32,165 bases of DNA from Anaerolineae bacterium (lineage in GTDB: Bacteria > Chloroflexota > Anaerolineae > B4-G1), in the NCBI GenBank assembly GCA_026418995.1, contig JAOAAG010000147.1:1-32165 (forward strand), given 5' to 3'. A program made the translations under genes and the position numbers. Numbering within the stretch: position 1 is the first letter of the stretch; each line of letters opens with the position of its first letter. The notes under the pieces were generated by a model. It was not told the DNA's origin and did no database searches. It was given only the letters and a program-made list of their open reading frames with translations. Of this stretch, positions 9,055 through 18,521 are shown piece by piece.

Positions 9055-9098
9055 CCCGGATTGCCCACTTTGAGGAAGGGATGGTTTAAACTCCCTCT

Positions 9099-9272
9099 GC
9101 GCTCTTTGCGGTTCAATGAAAACCGCAAAGGGCGCAAAGCGCGCAAAGAAGACATGGAAAACCCTTTGCGTCCTCCGCGCTCTTTGCGGTTCAATGAAAA
9201 CCGCAAAGGGCGCAAAGAGCGCAAAGAAGACATGGAAAACCCTTTGCGTCCTTCGCGCTCCTGGCGGTTTTT
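9099..9272. repeat. 78-bp tandem palindromic repeat, 2.2 copies
   Basis: Units start at 9099 and 9177, with an 18-base partial third at 9255; the period is exactly 78. Each full unit contains the inverted repeat CTTTGCGGTT / AACCGCAAAG around a 7-base loop, followed by further GCGCAAAG blocks. It lies between the GNAT promoter region and the 3' end of coaE. Open frames across it on both strands are products of the repeat and are not annotated as genes. Such CTTTGCG-type palindromes recur in many environmental bacterial genomes. Confidence 0.85.
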
Positions 9273-9283
9273 AAATGTAAAAC

Positions 9284-9913
9284 CTATTGTGAACCATCCC
9301 TCGTGGCAGATTCTATAAGTCGCGCCCAGGCACGTCGTACCTGGGCGCGCGTCTGCTCAAGCGAGCCGGAGTTATCAATCACGACATCGGCGCGGGCGAT
9401 TTTCTCCTCCTGCGGCGGTTGGGCCTGAATGCGCAGCCTGGCCTCAGCCTCACTCAGGTTGCGTGCAGCCATAAGACGCTGAAGCTGCTGCTCCGGCCTG
9501 CATATGGTCACCCAGAGGCTGTCGTAAGCATCTGCCATGCCGGCCTCTATGAGCTTGATAGCCTCGACCACTACGACAGGGGCCGAGGAAGCAGCAATAC
9601 GCTGTGCGATAGCCGCGACGGTGGCCGGATGGACGAGCTGTTCCAATCGCGCCAGTGCCTCGGCATCGGCGAAGACAATCGCTCCCAGCCGTCGCCGGTC
9701 AATCTCTCCATCAGCAGCGAGGACCTGGGGGCCGAACGCCTCGACGATGGCGCTGTGGACAGGCGTGCCAGCCCGCATCACCTGATGGGCCACCTGGTCC
9801 GCGTCCACCACTTCAGCGCCCAGCTCGGCCAGCATCCGGGCCACGGTTGATTTGCCCGTGCCGATATTGCCGGTCAGGCCAATCAGTATGGGACGTCCAC
9901 GCTCAGGATTCAT
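9284..9913 (-). CDS. coaE: Dephospho-CoA kinase
   Basis: 209 aa, the usual CoaE length. It catalyses the last step of coenzyme A synthesis, ATP-dependent phosphorylation of the 3'-hydroxyl of dephospho-CoA, in the cytoplasm. Seen: P-loop GNIGTGKST at 15-23, V-D-A-D-Q-V-A-H motif that binds substrate, and the C-terminal half with Q-L-Q-R-L-M-A-A-R-N and A-D-V-V-I-D-N-S-G, both characteristic. The start overlaps the end of the ABC-F gene by 11 bases, so translation is likely coupled. Confidence 0.95.
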   Translation of the reverse strand: MNPERGRPILIGLTGNIGTGKSTVARMLAELGAEVVDADQVAHQVMRAGTPVHSAIVEAFGPQVLAADGEIDRRRLGAIVFADAEALARLEQLVHPATVAAIAQRIAASSAPVVVVEAIKLIEAGMADAYDSLWVTICRPEQQLQRLMAARNLSEAEARLRIQAQPPQEEKIARADVVIDNSGSLEQTRAQVRRAWARLIESATRDGSQ

Positions 9914-11786
9914 CTATCCAGGCCGTAAGCAGGGCATCTAACCTGGCCTCGAGCTGAGTATATTCCTCTCCTAAACGACGTACCCGCTCGACGTCCTGCG
10001 CCTGGCTGGCGATCGCCAACTGGTTCTCCAGCTCCGCCTGACGTGCCTCCAGTTGCCCGATCAACTCCTCCAGCTCTGCACGGCGACGGGCCCGCAGAGC
10101 CGCTTCCCGCTCCGCCTGGCGGCGGGCTTCACGCTCCTGATCCCTGGCAGCGGTATGCCGCTGTTTCTGCTGCGCGGCTCTTTGAGAGCGACGTTGTGTC
10201 TCCCAGGCGTGGTATTCCTCGTACCCGTACTTGAAGTCCCATAGACGCCCATCCGCGATCGCCCAGACGCGAGTGACCAGGCCACGGATCAGGTAACGGT
10301 CATGGGTGACCAGCAGCAACGTGCCGCCAAACCCCGCGAGCACCTCCTGAAGGACCTCCTGCGAGGGGATGTCAAGATGACTGGTCGGCTCGTCGAGCAC
10401 CAGGAAGTTAGCACCCTGAAGCGCAAGCACGGCCAGGGCGACACGGGCCCTTTCACCTCCGGAGAGATCGGCGATGCGTTTGAACACGGCGTCGCCGGAG
10501 AAGCGGTAGCGACCCAGGAGATCGCGGGCCTGGTGAAGCGAGGTAATGCCTGCGTCCAGGACGGTATCCAGCACCGTCTTCGCGCGTTCAAGACCAGCAA
10601 GCCCCTGGGCAAAGTAGCCCGGACGCACGCTGGTTCCGAGACGCACCTGCCCGCTCAGCGGCTCAAGTTCCCCTATGATGGTGCGTAGAAAGGTGGTCTT
10701 ACCAGAGCCGTTCGGGCCCAGCAGGGCCACGCGCTCCCCCCGCCGCAGCTCCAGCTTCTCCACGCTGAACAGGGGAGTAGCAGGATCGTAGCCCACCACC
10801 AGACCATACAGCCCCACGACTAAATCGCCGCTGCGGAGCACCTCCCTGCCAAGCGACAAGGCCATCGGGCGATATTCCTGCGGGCGCTCGATCCGCTCCA
10901 TACGGGCGAGCAGTTTCTGCCGTCCCTGCGCCTGGCGGGTGCGCTGACCAGCGAGATTACGGCGGATGAACTCCTCCGTCTCCGCGATGAACTGCTGCTG
11001 GCGCCGGTACTCGGCTTGCTGATGGGCCTCCCGCGCGGCTTTCTGAGTCACGTAGACGCTGTAGTTGCCCCGGTAATGCTCCAGCCTGCCATACGCCAGC
11101 TCCCACACCCGATCAACGAGTGCATCCAGAAAGGCGCGGTCGTGAGCCACGATGACGAGGGCGCCAGCCCAGCTTTTCAGACGTTCCTCAAGCCACTCTA
11201 TTCCGGCCAAGTCCAGATGATTGGTCGGCTCGTCGAGGAGCAGGAGCTGTGGTTCCTCCAGCAACAGGCGGGCCAGCAACGCGCGCGTCTGCTGCCCTCC
11301 GCTGAGACAGGAAAGGGGACGGTGAAAGGTCTCGTCGCCGAAGCCAAGGCCATGCAGCACCTGCGCGATACGCTGCTCGTACAGGTAACCTCCAGCCTGC
11401 TCGAAGGCCTCAAGCGCCCGGCCATATCTGGCCAGCGCCCCATCCCGGGTAGCAGGGTCAGCTATGGCCAGCTCCAGGCGGCGCAGCGCGTCGGCCTGCT
11501 CGCGCAGCCCGGCAAACACCTCCTCCATCGCCTCCCACAGGGTGGCATGGGTATGCCAATCGGCCTGCTGGGGAAGATAGGCCACACGGATACCCTTGGC
11601 CCTGGTGACGGTGCCGGCGGTCGGTGTCTCCAGGCCCGCGAGGATGCGCAGCAGCGTCGTCTTCCCCGAGCCATTGGGCCCGATCAGGGCGATGCGGGCG
11701 CCGTGCGGTATGTCAAGCGTCACTCCCTCGAACACATCCTGGGAGCCGTATGATTTCGCCAGCTCTATCGCGCTCAGGAGAGGCAT
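9903..11786 (-). CDS. ABC-F family ATPase (Uup/YdiF-like)
   Basis: Predicted as 627 aa. There are two ABC domains: the first with GPNGSGKTT (36-44), LSGGQ and LLLLDEPTNHLD; the second with GPNGSGKTT, LSGGE and FLVLDEPTSHLD. The linker contains R-R-N-L-A-G-Q-R-T-R-Q-A-Q-G-R, typical of ABC-F ribosome-associated factors. The C-terminus is a long charged coiled coil (R/E/Q-rich, about 90 residues). ABC-F proteins have no membrane domain and act on the ribosome or nucleic acid. The ATG at 11786 (MPLLSAIELAKSYG) is chosen, because the upstream extension to 11963 crosses two promoters and has no family match. With TATAAT only 10 bases upstream, the mRNA may be leaderless or nearly so. Confidence 0.93.
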   Translation of the reverse strand: MPLLSAIELAKSYGSQDVFEGVTLDIPHGARIALIGPNGSGKTTLLRILAGLETPTAGTVTRAKGIRVAYLPQQADWHTHATLWEAMEEVFAGLREQADALRRLELAIADPATRDGALARYGRALEAFEQAGGYLYEQRIAQVLHGLGFGDETFHRPLSCLSGGQQTRALLARLLLEEPQLLLLDEPTNHLDLAGIEWLEERLKSWAGALVIVAHDRAFLDALVDRVWELAYGRLEHYRGNYSVYVTQKAAREAHQQAEYRRQQQFIAETEEFIRRNLAGQRTRQAQGRQKLLARMERIERPQEYRPMALSLGREVLRSGDLVVGLYGLVVGYDPATPLFSVEKLELRRGERVALLGPNGSGKTTFLRTIIGELEPLSGQVRLGTSVRPGYFAQGLAGLERAKTVLDTVLDAGITSLHQARDLLGRYRFSGDAVFKRIADLSGGERARVALAVLALQGANFLVLDEPTSHLDIPSQEVLQEVLAGFGGTLLLVTHDRYLIRGLVTRVWAIADGRLWDFKYGYEEYHAWETQRRSQRAAQQKQRHTAARDQEREARRQAEREAALRARRRAELEELIGQLEARQAELENQLAIASQAQDVERVRRLGEEYTQLEARLDALLTAWIDES

Positions 11787-11796
11787 CGCGAGCAAA

Positions 11797-11824
11797 ATTA
11801 TACCACGGGTCAGAGGTAAGCCAA
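11797..11824 (-). promoter_or_regulatory. Promoter of the ABC-F/coaE genes, near-leaderless
   Basis: TTGGCT (11824-11819), a 16-bp spacer and TATAAT (11802-11797) on the minus strand. A start about 7 bases downstream would leave only about 4 nt before the ATG at 11786, and there is no ribosome binding site. Confidence 0.6.
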
Positions 11825-11843
11825 CCAGATGGTGGCCGGTAGT

Positions 11844-11872
11844 TTTACAGGGAATGGAAAATGCGGTATAAT
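11844..11872 (+). promoter_or_regulatory. Promoter of the rmd-gmd sugar nucleotide genes
   Basis: TTTACA at 11844-11849, 17-bp spacer, TATAAT at 11867-11872. Predicted start near 11879. The ATG at 11861 therefore lies inside the promoter and cannot be the translation start, which supports the TTG at 11954. The -35 boxes of this and the opposite promoter are about 20 bp apart. Confidence 0.75.
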
Positions 11873-11953
11873 CTGCTACCCAGATACTGCCTGTGCCGGA
11901 GCGAGCGCACTTTACACCGGCAGAGGCAAGACCTTGCTTTAAAGGGGTACCCA

Positions 11954-12919
11954 TTGCGCGCACTGATCACCGGGGCAGGTGGTTTTGTCGGGCGACACCT
12001 ATGTACATATCTGCTGACCTGCACCGATTGGGAACTCGTGGGGACGGTCTACCCGGAACCAGTGGATGCTCAACCGGCAGCGCCTCGCCTGCATCTGCTC
12101 CATCTCGACCTGCGCGATTCGGCAGCGGTGCAGACGCTCATCGGCGAGACGCAACCGGAATTCATCTTCCACCTGGCAGCACAGGCCTTCGTGCCCTCCT
12201 CCTTTGCTGATCCGTGGGATACGCTGGAGAACAACATCCGTTCCGAGCTGAATCTGCTGGAGGCCGTGCGCCGTCTGGCGCTCCACCCGCGAGTGCTGGT
12301 GATCGGCTCGAACGAAGAGTATGGTGCCCCACAGCCGCACGAGCTGCCCCAGACAGAGGAGAGCCCGCTGCGTCCCAATAACCCCTACGCGGTCAGCAAG
12401 GTGGCTCAGGACTTTCTGGGACTTCAATATTACCTTGCCTACGGGATACCGGTGGTGCGGGTACGGCCTTTTAACCACACTGGACCCGGTCAATCACCCC
12501 GTTTCGTCGTGCCGGCCTTCGCCAGCCAGATCGCGCGCATCGAGGCCGGTTGCCAGCCGCCCGTGATGAAGGTGGGAAACCTGGAAGCTTCCCGCGATTT
12601 CACCGATGTGCGTGACATCGTGCGAGCGTATTACCTGGCGATCACTCAGGGTGCACCGGGCGAAGTGTACAACCTGGCCTCAGGACGACCACGCTCCATC
12701 AGGTTCGTACTGGAGACCCTCCTGGGGTACGCGCAGGTGGAAGTACATGTTGAGATTGACCCGCAGCTCTATCGCCCTGTGGACGTGCCCGTAGTCTACG
12801 GCAGCGCGGAGAAATTCCGCCGCCTGACTGGTTGGCAACCGGAGATCCCTTTCGAGCAGACCTTGCGCGACACACTTGACTATTGGCGAGCACGGGTACG
12901 CGAGGAGCACGCAGCTTAA
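11954..12919 (+). CDS. rmd: NAD(P)-dependent sugar-nucleotide reductase, probably GDP-6-deoxy-4-keto-D-mannose reductase
   Basis: 321 aa, short-chain dehydrogenase (extended) fold. Seen: Rossmann motif GAGGFVG at 7-13, S-N-E-E-Y-G in the catalytic Ser/Thr region, and Y145-x3-K149 in NPYAVSKVA. The substrate-side segment F-N-H-T-G-P-G-Q fits GDP-6-deoxymannose reductases. Being next to gmd, it probably reduces GDP-4-keto-6-deoxy-mannose to GDP-D-rhamnose; GDP-6-deoxytalose cannot be excluded. The start is a TTG with AAAGGGG upstream; the earlier ATG at 11861 overlaps the promoter. It is followed by a 63-base spacer containing repeated TTCACG/TCACG blocks. Confidence 0.85.
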   Translation: MRALITGAGGFVGRHLCTYLLTCTDWELVGTVYPEPVDAQPAAPRLHLLHLDLRDSAAVQTLIGETQPEFIFHLAAQAFVPSSFADPWDTLENNIRSELNLLEAVRRLALHPRVLVIGSNEEYGAPQPHELPQTEESPLRPNNPYAVSKVAQDFLGLQYYLAYGIPVVRVRPFNHTGPGQSPRFVVPAFASQIARIEAGCQPPVMKVGNLEASRDFTDVRDIVRAYYLAITQGAPGEVYNLASGRPRSIRFVLETLLGYAQVEVHVEIDPQLYRPVDVPVVYGSAEKFRRLTGWQPEIPFEQTLRDTLDYWRARVREEHAA

Positions 12920-13990
<1,071 letters not shown>

Positions 13991-13992
13991 TC

Positions 13993-14007
13993 CCCCTCCC
14001 GGAGGGG
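13993..14007. other. Short GC hairpin in the gmd-phosphomutase spacer
   Basis: CCCCTC, loop CCG, GAGGGG. It has no T-run after it, so it is unlikely to be a complete terminator; it may damp expression or protect a processed end. Confidence 0.35.
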
Positions 14008-14028
14008 AATAACCTGTGGAGGCACGCG

Positions 14029-15450
14029 ATGAGCAACATCAAGTTCGGCACTGATGGGTGGCGTGGACGCATTGCAGAGGACTACACGTTCGACAATGTG
14101 CGCCGCTGTGCGCAGGGCTTTGCCGCTTACCTGATCGCGCATGGCAAAGAGGGAAGCGACCTTGTCATCGGCTACGACAGACGCTTTGCCGCTGAGCACT
14201 TCGCGGCTGCCGCCGCCGAGGTGATGGCAGGCAACGGCTTTCACGTCTGGCTGACCGATAAGGCGACCCCCACACCGGTAATTTCTTACTCGATCGTGGA
14301 ACGCGGCGCAGCCGGGGGCATCAACATCACTGCCAGCCATAACCCGCCCTCGGACTGTGGCTTCAAGGTGCGCGACGAGCATGGGGCCGCGGTCGCTCCC
14401 GAAGGGTTAAGAGAGATCGAAGCCCTCATCCCACCTCTGGACCAGGTCAGGCGCATGCCCCTCGCCCAGGCTCAGGCCCAGGGACGCATTACCATCTGGG
14501 AGCCGGCCCCGGCTTACCTGGCCCATATCAGTAAACTCGTTGACGTGGAGCCGATAAAGGAGGCTGGGCTGCACATCCTGGTCGAGCCGATGTGGGGGAA
14601 CGGCGCGGGCTGGTTCCCGCGCCTCCTGGCGGGCGGCAAGACCATGGTCACGGAAATCCACAGCGAGCGCAACCCTCTCTTCCCGGAGATGCTGCGCCCC
14701 GAGCCGATCCCGCCCAACGTGGATGTCGCGCTCCGCAAAACGGTCGAGCTGGGAGCCGACGTGTGCCTGATCCTGGACGGGGACGCCGACCGCATGGGTA
14801 TCGGTGACGAGCACGGCGTGTTCGTCAATCAGCTCCAGGTTTACGCGCTGCTGGCCTATTACTTTCTGGAAGTGCGTGGCGAGCGTGGCCCCATCGTCAA
14901 AACCCTCTCCACGACCTCCATGCTGGAGAAACTGGGTGAGCTGTACGGAGTTCCGGTCTACCAGACTGGCGTGGGCTTCAAGTTCGTGGGGCCCAAAATG
15001 CTGGAGACGAACGCGCTGATCGGCGGGGAGGAAAGCGGCGGCTACGCCTTCCGGGGCAGCGTACCCGAGCGGGACGGCATACTCGGCAATCTCTACTTCC
15101 TCGACCTGATGGTACGCACAGGCAAGAGCCCGGCCCAGTTGTTGAAACAGTTGTACACCAGGTTAGGCGCGACCTATTACTACGACCGGGTGGACACACA
15201 GTTCCCTCCGGAGCAACGGCCCCAGGCACAGGCACGCCTGGACGCCGCTCGTCCGACCTCCCTGGCCGGGTTACGTGTCACCGACGTCCTCACGACCGAC
15301 GGCTACAAATATGTGCTGGAGGACGGGGGCTGGCTCCTGATCCGTTTCTCCGGCACGGAGCCGATCGTACGCGTCTATTGCGAGACCACCGATGAACGCC
15401 GGGTGAAACCATTGCTGGACGAGGGATTGGCACTGATCGGGCTGGTCTGA
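14029..15450 (+). CDS. Phosphoglucomutase/phosphomannomutase family protein
   Basis: 473 aa, alpha-D-phosphohexomutase superfamily. Catalytic serine S103 in TASHNP, metal-binding loop DGDADR at 250-255, sugar-binding GEESGG, and phosphate-binding RFSGTEP near the C-terminus are all present. It interconverts hexose 6- and 1-phosphates through a phosphoserine intermediate. Placed directly after gmd, it may provide mannose-1-phosphate for GDP-mannose, but glucose or glucosamine substrates are also possible from sequence alone. GGAGG precedes the ATG. Confidence 0.93.
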   Translation: MSNIKFGTDGWRGRIAEDYTFDNVRRCAQGFAAYLIAHGKEGSDLVIGYDRRFAAEHFAAAAAEVMAGNGFHVWLTDKATPTPVISYSIVERGAAGGINITASHNPPSDCGFKVRDEHGAAVAPEGLREIEALIPPLDQVRRMPLAQAQAQGRITIWEPAPAYLAHISKLVDVEPIKEAGLHILVEPMWGNGAGWFPRLLAGGKTMVTEIHSERNPLFPEMLRPEPIPPNVDVALRKTVELGADVCLILDGDADRMGIGDEHGVFVNQLQVYALLAYYFLEVRGERGPIVKTLSTTSMLEKLGELYGVPVYQTGVGFKFVGPKMLETNALIGGEESGGYAFRGSVPERDGILGNLYFLDLMVRTGKSPAQLLKQLYTRLGATYYYDRVDTQFPPEQRPQAQARLDAARPTSLAGLRVTDVLTTDGYKYVLEDGGWLLIRFSGTEPIVRVYCETTDERRVKPLLDEGLALIGLV

Positions 15451-15479
15451 GGGTTCGGGGTTCGGAAGCCGGGGTTGGG

Positions 15480-16250
15480 GTGTTGCTGGTTGATTCCCAC
15501 GCTCACCTGAGCTTTGCGCAGTTCGATGCCGACCGCGACGCAGTCATCCGACGAGCGCGTGAGGCCGGGGTCACCGCTATCCTCGAAGTCGGCGCCGACC
15601 TGGAGTCCAGCCGTGCGGCGGTGGCGCTGGCGGAGCGGTACACATTCATCTACGCCACTGTAGGTGTCCACCCGCACGACGCCACAGCGCTCACCCCGGG
15701 AGCACTGGCGGAATTGCGTGCACTCGCCTCCCATCCCAAGGTCGTCGCCATCGGCGAGATCGGGCTGGATTATTACCGCGATCTATCGCCGCGCGATGTG
15801 CAACGACGGGCCTTCGAGGCGCAGTTGGCGCTGGCGGCGGACGGGCGGCCGGTGGTCATCCATTGCCGTGAGGCGCTCGATGAGGTACTGGCTATCCTGC
15901 GGGGCTGGAAAGGCAGCGGCGTGATGCACTCCTATTCCGGCGGGCCGGGGCGGCTGGACGAGGTTCTGGCCTTGGGGTTTTGTGTGAGCCTCTCCGGGCC
16001 GGTGACTTTCCCCAAGTCCGAGCGGCTGCGGGCGGTGGCGGCGGCGGTGCCCTTGGACCGGCTGTTAGTCGAAACCGATTGCCCTTATCTGACGCCGGAG
16101 CCGTACCGTGGACGCCGCAACGAGCCGGCCTATGTGCGCTATGTGGTCGAGGCGGTAGCCAGAGCCAGGGGTTTGAGCGCGGAGGCCGTTGCCAGAGCTA
16201 CGGCAGAAAACGCGCGTCGTCTGTTTGCAGGGTTAAGCCCTGGACACTAA
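15480..16250 (+). CDS. tatD: TatD family metal-dependent hydrolase
   Basis: 256 aa, standard length. Metal ligands are visible: H7-x-H9 in DSHAHLSF, the glutamate in AIGEIGLDYYRD, histidines in V-I-H-C-R-E-A and MHSYSGG, and the aspartate in VETDCPYLTPEPYRGRRNEP, which is a strong TatD signature. Family members are cytoplasmic metal-dependent nucleases (3'-exonuclease/DNase). The start is GTG at 15480, with an alternative TTG one codon later; the 29-base leader is unusually G-rich with no clear ribosome binding site. Confidence 0.93.
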   Translation: MLLVDSHAHLSFAQFDADRDAVIRRAREAGVTAILEVGADLESSRAAVALAERYTFIYATVGVHPHDATALTPGALAELRALASHPKVVAIGEIGLDYYRDLSPRDVQRRAFEAQLALAADGRPVVIHCREALDEVLAILRGWKGSGVMHSYSGGPGRLDEVLALGFCVSLSGPVTFPKSERLRAVAAAVPLDRLLVETDCPYLTPEPYRGRRNEPAYVRYVVEAVARARGLSAEAVARATAENARRLFAGLSPGH

Positions 16251-16329
16251 CCCTGGATCCTGTACCGCCAAAGCCCTGCGAGACAGCAGCAAAGGCAGGA
16301 CACAGAGGCGAGGGATCAGGGAGGTCGGA

Positions 16330-17340
16330 TTGTCGGAGCTACCTTTTCTTGTCCTCATCCGGGACGAGTTGGAGCAGGTGGAGCAGTTGCTGAGGCGGCG
16401 TCCGCCGGATACTTACCCCGCGATCACTGAGGCAATAGAGCGCCTGGTTAGCAGCGGAGGCAAGCGTATCCGTCCGGCGCTGGTACTGCTTTCCGCCCGT
16501 CTGTGCGGCGCGGGATTGGAACGGGCGCTATTCGCTGCCGCTGCTGTCGAAATGCTCCACACGGCCACGCTCATCCATGACGATCTTATTGACGGGGCAA
16601 CAGTACGGAGAGGACAAAGCACGTTGAACGCCACCCATTCGCCGGCTGAGACAGTACTGATCGGCGATTACGTCTTCGCCTATGCTGCTTATCTGGCCTC
16701 GCAGACGGAGAGCACCCGGTTAATGTGCCGCTTCGCCGAGACGCTGATGGTCATCTGTCAGGGTGAGGTGCGCCAGATGCTGGGCGGCCGGGGCGGGAGC
16801 TTCAGTTTCCGCGAGTACGAGCAGAGGATTTACGCCAAAACCGCCTCTCTTATCTCGCTCGCTGCGGAGGCCGGGGCTATCCTGGCTTCCGCCGACGAGC
16901 GTGCCGTGCAGGCCCTACGTCTCTACGGGAAACATCTGGGCCTGGCCTTCCAGATCGTAGATGATGTGCTTGACTTCACGGCCGACGAGGAGATGCTGGG
17001 CAAGCCGGTGGGCAGCGACCTGCGGCAGGGCCTGTTCACCCTCCCATTTCTTCTGTTCATCGAGTTAGAAGCCCAACATCCCGTAGCACGCCGGGCACTG
17101 GAAGGAGAGTATGCGGCAGGTAGAGCGCCGCTCTCGGAAGCCGCGCTGTATGAGGCTGTACAGGCAGTAGCCGGGTCAAAGGCCATCGAACAGGCTATGG
17201 AGATAGCCGATCGGCACATCGAGTGGGCGAAGGAGGCGCTGGCCTCCCCCGCCCTCTCCTCCTGTGCCACCGATGCCAGAAGAGATTATCTCATCGCCCT
17301 GCTGGAACTGGCCGATTTTGTCGTGCGCCGTCGCTTCTGA
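16330..17340 (+). CDS. Long-chain polyprenyl diphosphate synthase
   Basis: 336 aa, TTG start with GGGAGG five bases upstream. All trans-prenyltransferase signatures are present: GGKRIRP at 43-49, first Asp-rich motif DDLID at 84-88, and second Asp-rich motif DDVLD at 211-215. The fifth residue before the first motif is small (A79), which is the pattern of long-chain (C30-C50) enzymes rather than farnesyl or geranylgeranyl synthases. It condenses isopentenyl diphosphate units onto an allylic primer for quinone side chains or polyprenol carriers. The next gene begins one base after its stop, so the GT2 enzyme is in the same operon. Confidence 0.93.
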   Translation: MSELPFLVLIRDELEQVEQLLRRRPPDTYPAITEAIERLVSSGGKRIRPALVLLSARLCGAGLERALFAAAAVEMLHTATLIHDDLIDGATVRRGQSTLNATHSPAETVLIGDYVFAYAAYLASQTESTRLMCRFAETLMVICQGEVRQMLGGRGGSFSFREYEQRIYAKTASLISLAAEAGAILASADERAVQALRLYGKHLGLAFQIVDDVLDFTADEEMLGKPVGSDLRQGLFTLPFLLFIELEAQHPVARRALEGEYAAGRAPLSEAALYEAVQAVAGSKAIEQAMEIADRHIEWAKEALASPALSSCATDARRDYLIALLELADFVVRRRF

Positions 17341-17341
17341 C

Positions 17342-18322
17342 ATGGTGGACCTCTCGGTGATCATTGTCAACTGGAATGTGCGCGCACTGCTGCGCCGCTG
17401 TTTGCACTCCGTCCTCTATCCCCAACCGAAACCAGGACTGGAAGTGATCGTCGTTGACAACGGCTCCACTGACGGGAGCGCCGCAATGGTGCGGCAAGAG
17501 TTCCCCAATGTCTGCCTCATTGCTAACCACGACAACCGTGGTTTCCCCGCTGCCAACAACCAGGGTATCGCGATCGCCAGAGGACGTTATATCCTGCTGC
17601 TGAACCCGGATACCGAGGTGGTGGGCGATGCCCTTTCGACGCTGGTCGCATTTGCCGATGCCCATCCCGATGTCGGAGTTGTCGGCCCACAGCTTCTGTA
17701 CCCCGATGGCCGTGTGCAACCCTCGCGACGACGCTTCCCGACCCTGGCGACGGCGTTCTTTGAGTCCACCTGGCTGCAGCCCTACGCTCCCCGGCGCCTG
17801 TTGGAGCGGTATTACGTCTCCGACCGGCCGGATGACATACCCCAGGACGTGGACTGGGTATGCGGAGCGGCGCTGATGGCCCGCCGTGAGGCGATTGCTC
17901 AGGTCGGGCTGATGGACGAGGGCTTCTTTATGTACTCGGAAGAACTGGACTGGTGTCGCCGCTTCAAGGAGGCTGGCTGGCGCGTTGTTTACCTGCCCAC
18001 AGCTAAGGTGATACACCACGAGGGCAAGAGCAGTGAGCAGGTGTTGCCGGCCCGCCATGTCCATTTTCAGACCAGCAAGGTGCGTTACTTTCGCAAGTAC
18101 CATGGCGCTCTGGCTGCCGAGACACTCCGTCTGTTCCTGCTGGGCACCTATCTGTGGCAGATCGGAGTGGAGGGCTGCAAGTGGCTCGTCGGCCACAAAC
18201 GGCCTTTACGTGCGCAGCGCATTGCCGCCTATCGGCAGGTGCTGGTTTCAGGATTGCGGGTACCGGAGGGCCAGAGGGACTTCGGGGTAGAGTTGCCGGT
18301 GGCCGGCTATAAAAATGGTTAA
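17342..18322 (+). CDS. Family 2 glycosyltransferase, WbbL/rhamnosyltransferase-like
   Basis: 326 aa from the ATG at 17342, one base after the polyprenyl synthase stop. GT2 (GT-A fold) motifs: VVDNGSTDGS (37-46), NPDTEV (88-93, the metal-binding DxD-type site), and D-E-G-F-F-M-Y-S-E-E-L-D-W-C-R-R, the catalytic-base region typical of WbbL-like transferases. A hydrophobic segment (about 258-285) suggests membrane association. Likely transfers a sugar, possibly rhamnose from the GDP pathway upstream, to a polyprenol-linked acceptor at the inner membrane face; the sugar is inferred from context only. Its stop codon sits within the 3' helix arm of the antisense ncRNA gene described at 18311-18484. 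Confidence 0.92.
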   Translation: MVDLSVIIVNWNVRALLRRCLHSVLYPQPKPGLEVIVVDNGSTDGSAAMVRQEFPNVCLIANHDNRGFPAANNQGIAIARGRYILLLNPDTEVVGDALSTLVAFADAHPDVGVVGPQLLYPDGRVQPSRRRFPTLATAFFESTWLQPYAPRRLLERYYVSDRPDDIPQDVDWVCGAALMARREAIAQVGLMDEGFFMYSEELDWCRRFKEAGWRVVYLPTAKVIHHEGKSSEQVLPARHVHFQTSKVRYFRKYHGALAAETLRLFLLGTYLWQIGVEGCKWLVGHKRPLRAQRIAAYRQVLVSGLRVPEGQRDFGVELPVAGYKNG

Positions 18323-18484
18323 GCTCCAAGTGGCTTACTTGGTTTCTTCAGATCGGTTCTCATCTTTCTTCCTCTGACAACCTCCTTCCTGGCCCGAGTT
18401 TACGTTCCAGGCTCTCATCGGCTGTCAGATTGTTAAAGATAAGTTCCTCTCTGCTTCCACCTTTCGGTCTCTTGGAGCTTAACC
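18311..18484 (-). ncRNA. Candidate independent structured small RNA (6S-like topology, family unassigned)
   Basis: A perfect inverted repeat, GGTTAAGCTCCAAG (minus 18484-18471) with CTTGGAGCTTAACC (minus 18330-18317), closes a 168-nt RNA. Inside it, by hand folding: a large mostly open bulge with 5' and 3' strands of about 27-28 nt, the 5' one carrying an ACC-GAAA-GGU tetraloop; a 9-bp helix CUUAUCUUU/AAAGAUGAG; a small internal loop; UCUGACA/UGUCAGA; and a CCUGG/CCAGG-capped end. The 3' arm is followed by AUUUUU. A promoter on the minus strand puts the start on the first G of the helix. A closing stem, central bubble and long apical arm resemble 6S RNA, but I recognise no family sequence. 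There is no minus-strand gene close downstream, so it is not a leader. Confidence 0.7.
18326..18349 (+). terminator. Weak candidate terminator after the GT2 gene
   Basis: CCAAGT, loop GGCTT, ACTTGG, then TTTCTTC on the plus strand, just after the GT2 stop. The stem is only 6 bp and half A/T. The same bases form part of the antisense RNA, where this local hairpin would compete with the closing helix. Confidence 0.4.
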
Positions 18485-18490
18485 GCCCTT

Positions 18491-18519
18491 AATATAGCAC
18501 AACTTGTATGCCGTGTCAA
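18491..18519 (-). promoter_or_regulatory. Promoter of the candidate small RNA
   Basis: On the minus strand TTGACA (18519-18514), a 17-bp spacer and TATATT (18496-18491). Six bases then precede the G at 18484, where the RNA's closing helix begins: the normal distance from a -10 box to the start site. Confidence 0.78.
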
Positions 18520-18521
18520 TA

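Noticed and set aside
9099-9272. CRISPR array
   Set aside because: The 78-bp units are contiguous with no unique spacers, and there are no cas genes.
8973-9318. Open frames on both strands across the 78-bp repeats
   Set aside because: The proteins are made of repeated Arg/Leu/Ser-rich segments that come straight from the repeat unit.
11861-11953. ATG at 11861 as the start of the rmd gene
   Set aside because: It lies inside the -35/-10 region of the likely promoter, and the added 31 residues do not fit the family, whose proteins start just before the Rossmann motif.
15451-15480. G-rich spacer as a G-quadruplex controlling tatD
   Set aside because: Four G-runs are present but one loop is about 10 bases long, and such G-rich spacers are common in this type of genome. 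Too weak to claim.
18311-18484. Small RNA as SRP RNA, tmRNA, RNase P RNA or a riboswitch
   Set aside because: The conserved core sequences of SRP, tmRNA and RNase P RNA are not seen, and it is too short for the last two. No gene follows on the same strand, so a riboswitch or leader role is unlikely.
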